Assembly (NCBI GenBank): GCA_003142495.1
Contig: PLMM01000204.1
Coordinates: forward strand, 1 to 5,787
DNA length: 5,787 nucleotides
Direction of reading: 5' to 3'
Source of the DNA: Gemmatimonadota bacterium
GTDB taxonomy: Bacteria; Gemmatimonadota; Gemmatimonadetes; Gemmatimonadales; Gemmatimonadaceae
Shown: positions 4,439 through 5,787 of the stretch, piece after piece
How positions within the stretch are numbered: position 1 is the first letter of the stretch
How the letters are laid out: every line of letters starts with the position of its first letter
Notes under the pieces: generated by a model
What the model saw: the letters and a program-made list of their open reading frames with translations, nothing else
What the model was told of the DNA's origin: nothing
Databases searched by the model: none
Position numbers and translations under genes: made by a program

Positions 4439-5623
4439 CTACGTAGCGGACCCACCCTTCGCCACCTCCTTATAGAGAGCAATGAACCTCTCCGCCGAGG
4501 CCACCGGCGCGTGCTGCGCGCGGATGCGCGCTCGCCCCGCCTCTATCGTTCGCTCGCGCAGCGCCCTGTCCGCGAGCAGTCGGTCGATCTGGCGCGCGAG
4601 ATCCACGGCGTCACCGTCCAGCGCGATGAGCCCCGTCTGCTCATCGACCACCACCTCGGGAATTCCCCCCGCAGCCGTTCCCACCACCGCGCTCCCCGCC
4701 AGCAGCGCCTCCGCGAGCACGAGGCCGAGTCCCTCCGCCTGCCCGCGCGACACGAGCGCGGTCACCGTCGCCTCGCCGAATTCCGCTGGCAGCTCATGCT
4801 GCGAGATGAAGGGCGACCACGTCACCGCATCGCCCAGCGCGCGCTGCGCGGCGAGCGCGTGCAGCTTCGCCTCCTCAGGGCCTGCGCCGATGATCCTGAG
4901 CTGGCACTGCACGCCCTGATCCCGTAACAGAGCCACCGCATCGATCAGCACGTCGACTCCCTTCGACGCGATGAGATTCCCCGCGAAGAGCACGCGCGGC
5001 GGCGAAACCTTCGGCGCGCTCGCGCCGCTCGCGAAGCGCTCGATGTCGAGCGGCATCGGCGCCACGGTGATCTTGCTCGTCACCGCCGGCATCAGGCGCC
5101 GCAGATCGCTCGCGAGAAATTCCGACACCGTCGTGATCGCCGACGCGCGGCGCATCACCGGCGCGGCGAGCGCGCGCCAGTACGACTTCTCGAGCAGCCG
5201 CACATCTGTGCCGTGACAGGTCACGACGAACGGCAGCCCAAGCCGGCTCGCGATCCATCCGCCGGGCATCCACCAGTGCGCGTGGACCACGTGCGGGTTG
5301 AACTTCTCCGCCTCATTCGCCGCGACCCTCCACAGCGCACCGATGAACGGCGGGAGCATCAGCGGCGCGAGGAGCGTCGCCCGCATCGGCTCGCGCAGCG
5401 CGCCGGTGTAGCCGACGCGCTCGAGCGCATCCGGCCCGTATCTGGCGCGCACGACCTTCACGCCGTGCTGGATCTCGCGCATCCCCGCGCCCGGCGCATG
5501 CGGCGCCACCACGCGCACGGTGTGGCCGAGCGTCACCGTTTCGGCCGCGAGACGAGCGACGAAGGCACCTGCCCTGTCGCCATCCCATCGAGGATAGTTG
5601 TGCGTGATCGTCAGAATGCGCAT
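4439..5623 (-). CDS. Glycosyltransferase, GT4 family (GT-B fold)
   Basis: This 394-residue protein has the full length and order of a retaining GT4 enzyme, which moves a sugar from a nucleotide-sugar donor to a lipid-linked glycan or other acceptor in the cytoplasm. The N-terminal acceptor domain starts MRILTITHNYPRWDGDRAGAF and contains HAHWWMPGG (114-122) and VVTCHGTD (133-140). TVSEFLASDL (165-174) and VAPMPLDIERF (187-197) lead into the donor domain: VLFAGNLIASKGVDVLIDA (211-229, phosphate-binding K221), LRIIGAGPE, and the E-x7-E motif EGLGLVLAE with E297 and E305, followed by GTAAGGIPEVV (315-325). All expected key positions are present, so it should be active. The donor and acceptor cannot be read from sequence. 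The start is ATG 5621-5623; no Shine-Dalgarno sequence precedes it. The acetyltransferase gene follows after 9 bases, and an upstream gene on the same strand ends 85 bases before. Confidence 0.95.
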   Translation of the reverse strand: MRILTITHNYPRWDGDRAGAFVARLAAETVTLGHTVRVVAPHAPGAGMREIQHGVKVVRARYGPDALERVGYTGALREPMRATLLAPLMLPPFIGALWRVAANEAEKFNPHVVHAHWWMPGGWIASRLGLPFVVTCHGTDVRLLEKSYWRALAAPVMRRASAITTVSEFLASDLRRLMPAVTSKITVAPMPLDIERFASGASAPKVSPPRVLFAGNLIASKGVDVLIDAVALLRDQGVQCQLRIIGAGPEEAKLHALAAQRALGDAVTWSPFISQHELPAEFGEATVTALVSRGQAEGLGLVLAEALLAGSAVVGTAAGGIPEVVVDEQTGLIALDGDAVDLARQIDRLLADRALRERTIEAGRARIRAQHAPVASAERFIALYKEVAKGGSAT

Positions 5624-5708
5624 GGCGGCGTACAGAAGGTAGCGCCAGCGCGGCGTGCGTTACAGGGCGCGATGCTTCGCGCGAAGTACCGCGCTCGCCC
5701 GTGCGCGC
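5624..5708. other. Gap before the glycosyltransferase with palindromic sequence
   Basis: The 85 bases between two same-strand genes contain the perfect 12-base palindrome CTTCGCGCGAAG (5675-5686). It overlaps an alternative stem GCGCGA/TCGCGC (5667-5672 with 5677-5682, 4-base loop). No T-run follows on the minus strand, so this is at best a poor terminator for the upstream gene. No promoter boxes are evident. Confidence 0.3.
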
Positions 5709-5787
5709 TCAGTAGCGCAGCAGCGAATGCACGCGCCGGTGCCGCATCACGGTGAGCCCCAACAAATCCGCCAGCGCGATCAGCACA
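5709..5787 (-). CDS. C-terminal end of an unidentified upstream gene
   Basis: A minus-strand frame enters from the right edge and ends at TGA 5709-5711, leaving 25 whole codons. The peptide runs VLIALADLLGLTVMRHRRVH and ends SLLRY. The G+C by codon position counted by hand is about 72/36/92 % for positions 1/2/3, the classic pattern of a high-GC coding frame, which is the main support. The first half is hydrophobic and the end is basic, so it could be a last membrane helix with a cytoplasmic tail, but the fragment is too short to identify. It lies upstream of the glycosyltransferase on the same strand. Confidence 0.55.
   Translation of the reverse strand, partial: VLIALADLLGLTVMRHRRVHSLLRY

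Noticed and set aside
4482..4927. Plus-strand open frames inside the glycosyltransferase
   Set aside because: They are Ser/Arg-rich shadows opposite the conserved E-x7-E donor-site region of the GT4 gene.

Overview
The window is high-GC bacterial DNA (very GC-rich third codon positions, long antisense shadow frames) and looks like an ordinary chromosomal region with a small cell-surface polysaccharide theme. No plasmid, phage, transposase or CRISPR signal is visible. The style of the proteins and the mix of genes would fit a Gemmatimonadota-like or other soil/sediment high-GC lineage, but this is a guess; there is no rRNA or taxonomic marker gene in the window.

Layout from left to right. (1) 1-282, plus: the C-terminal end of a GNAT acetyltransferase, of the type often fused behind a MarR regulator. 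Its stop shares the four bases CTAA with the stop of (2). (2) 279-611, minus: a 110-residue multi-pass membrane protein with a strong ribosome binding site. (3) 612-717: a divergent control region with a perfect inverted repeat next to the first plus-strand start codon. (4) 718-822, plus: a 34-codon ORF with good coding statistics that overlaps the start of the next gene in another frame. (5) about 767-2662, plus: a two-domain protein, an ATP-grasp ligase fused to a low-molecular-weight tyrosine phosphatase. (6) 2755-3603, minus: an ABC-2 polysaccharide exporter permease (Wzm/TagG type) without its ATPase partner nearby. (7) 3604-3833: a mostly non-coding stretch with overlapping alternative hairpins in the permease leader and a possible 28-29 residue ORF. 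(8) 3834-3906, minus: tRNA-Arg(CCU), with a plausible promoter just upstream. (9) 3974-4429, minus: a second GNAT acetyltransferase, 9 bases behind (10). (10) 4439-5623, minus: a GT4-family glycosyltransferase. (11) 5709-5787, minus: the last 25 whole codons and stop of an upstream gene that leaves the window.

How the genes may work together: the glycosyltransferase would add sugars to a lipid-linked glycan, the permease would form the membrane channel of an ABC exporter for such a glycan, and the ATP-grasp/phosphatase fusion resembles proteins found in exopolysaccharide clusters, where tyrosine phosphatases oppose BY-kinases that control chain length. The genes are on both strands and split by a tRNA gene, so this is a loose neighbourhood rather than one operon. 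The points most worth a second look are the ATP-grasp/phosphatase fusion, its unclear N-terminus with the overlapping 34-codon ORF, the alternative hairpins before the permease, and the orphan state of that permease.
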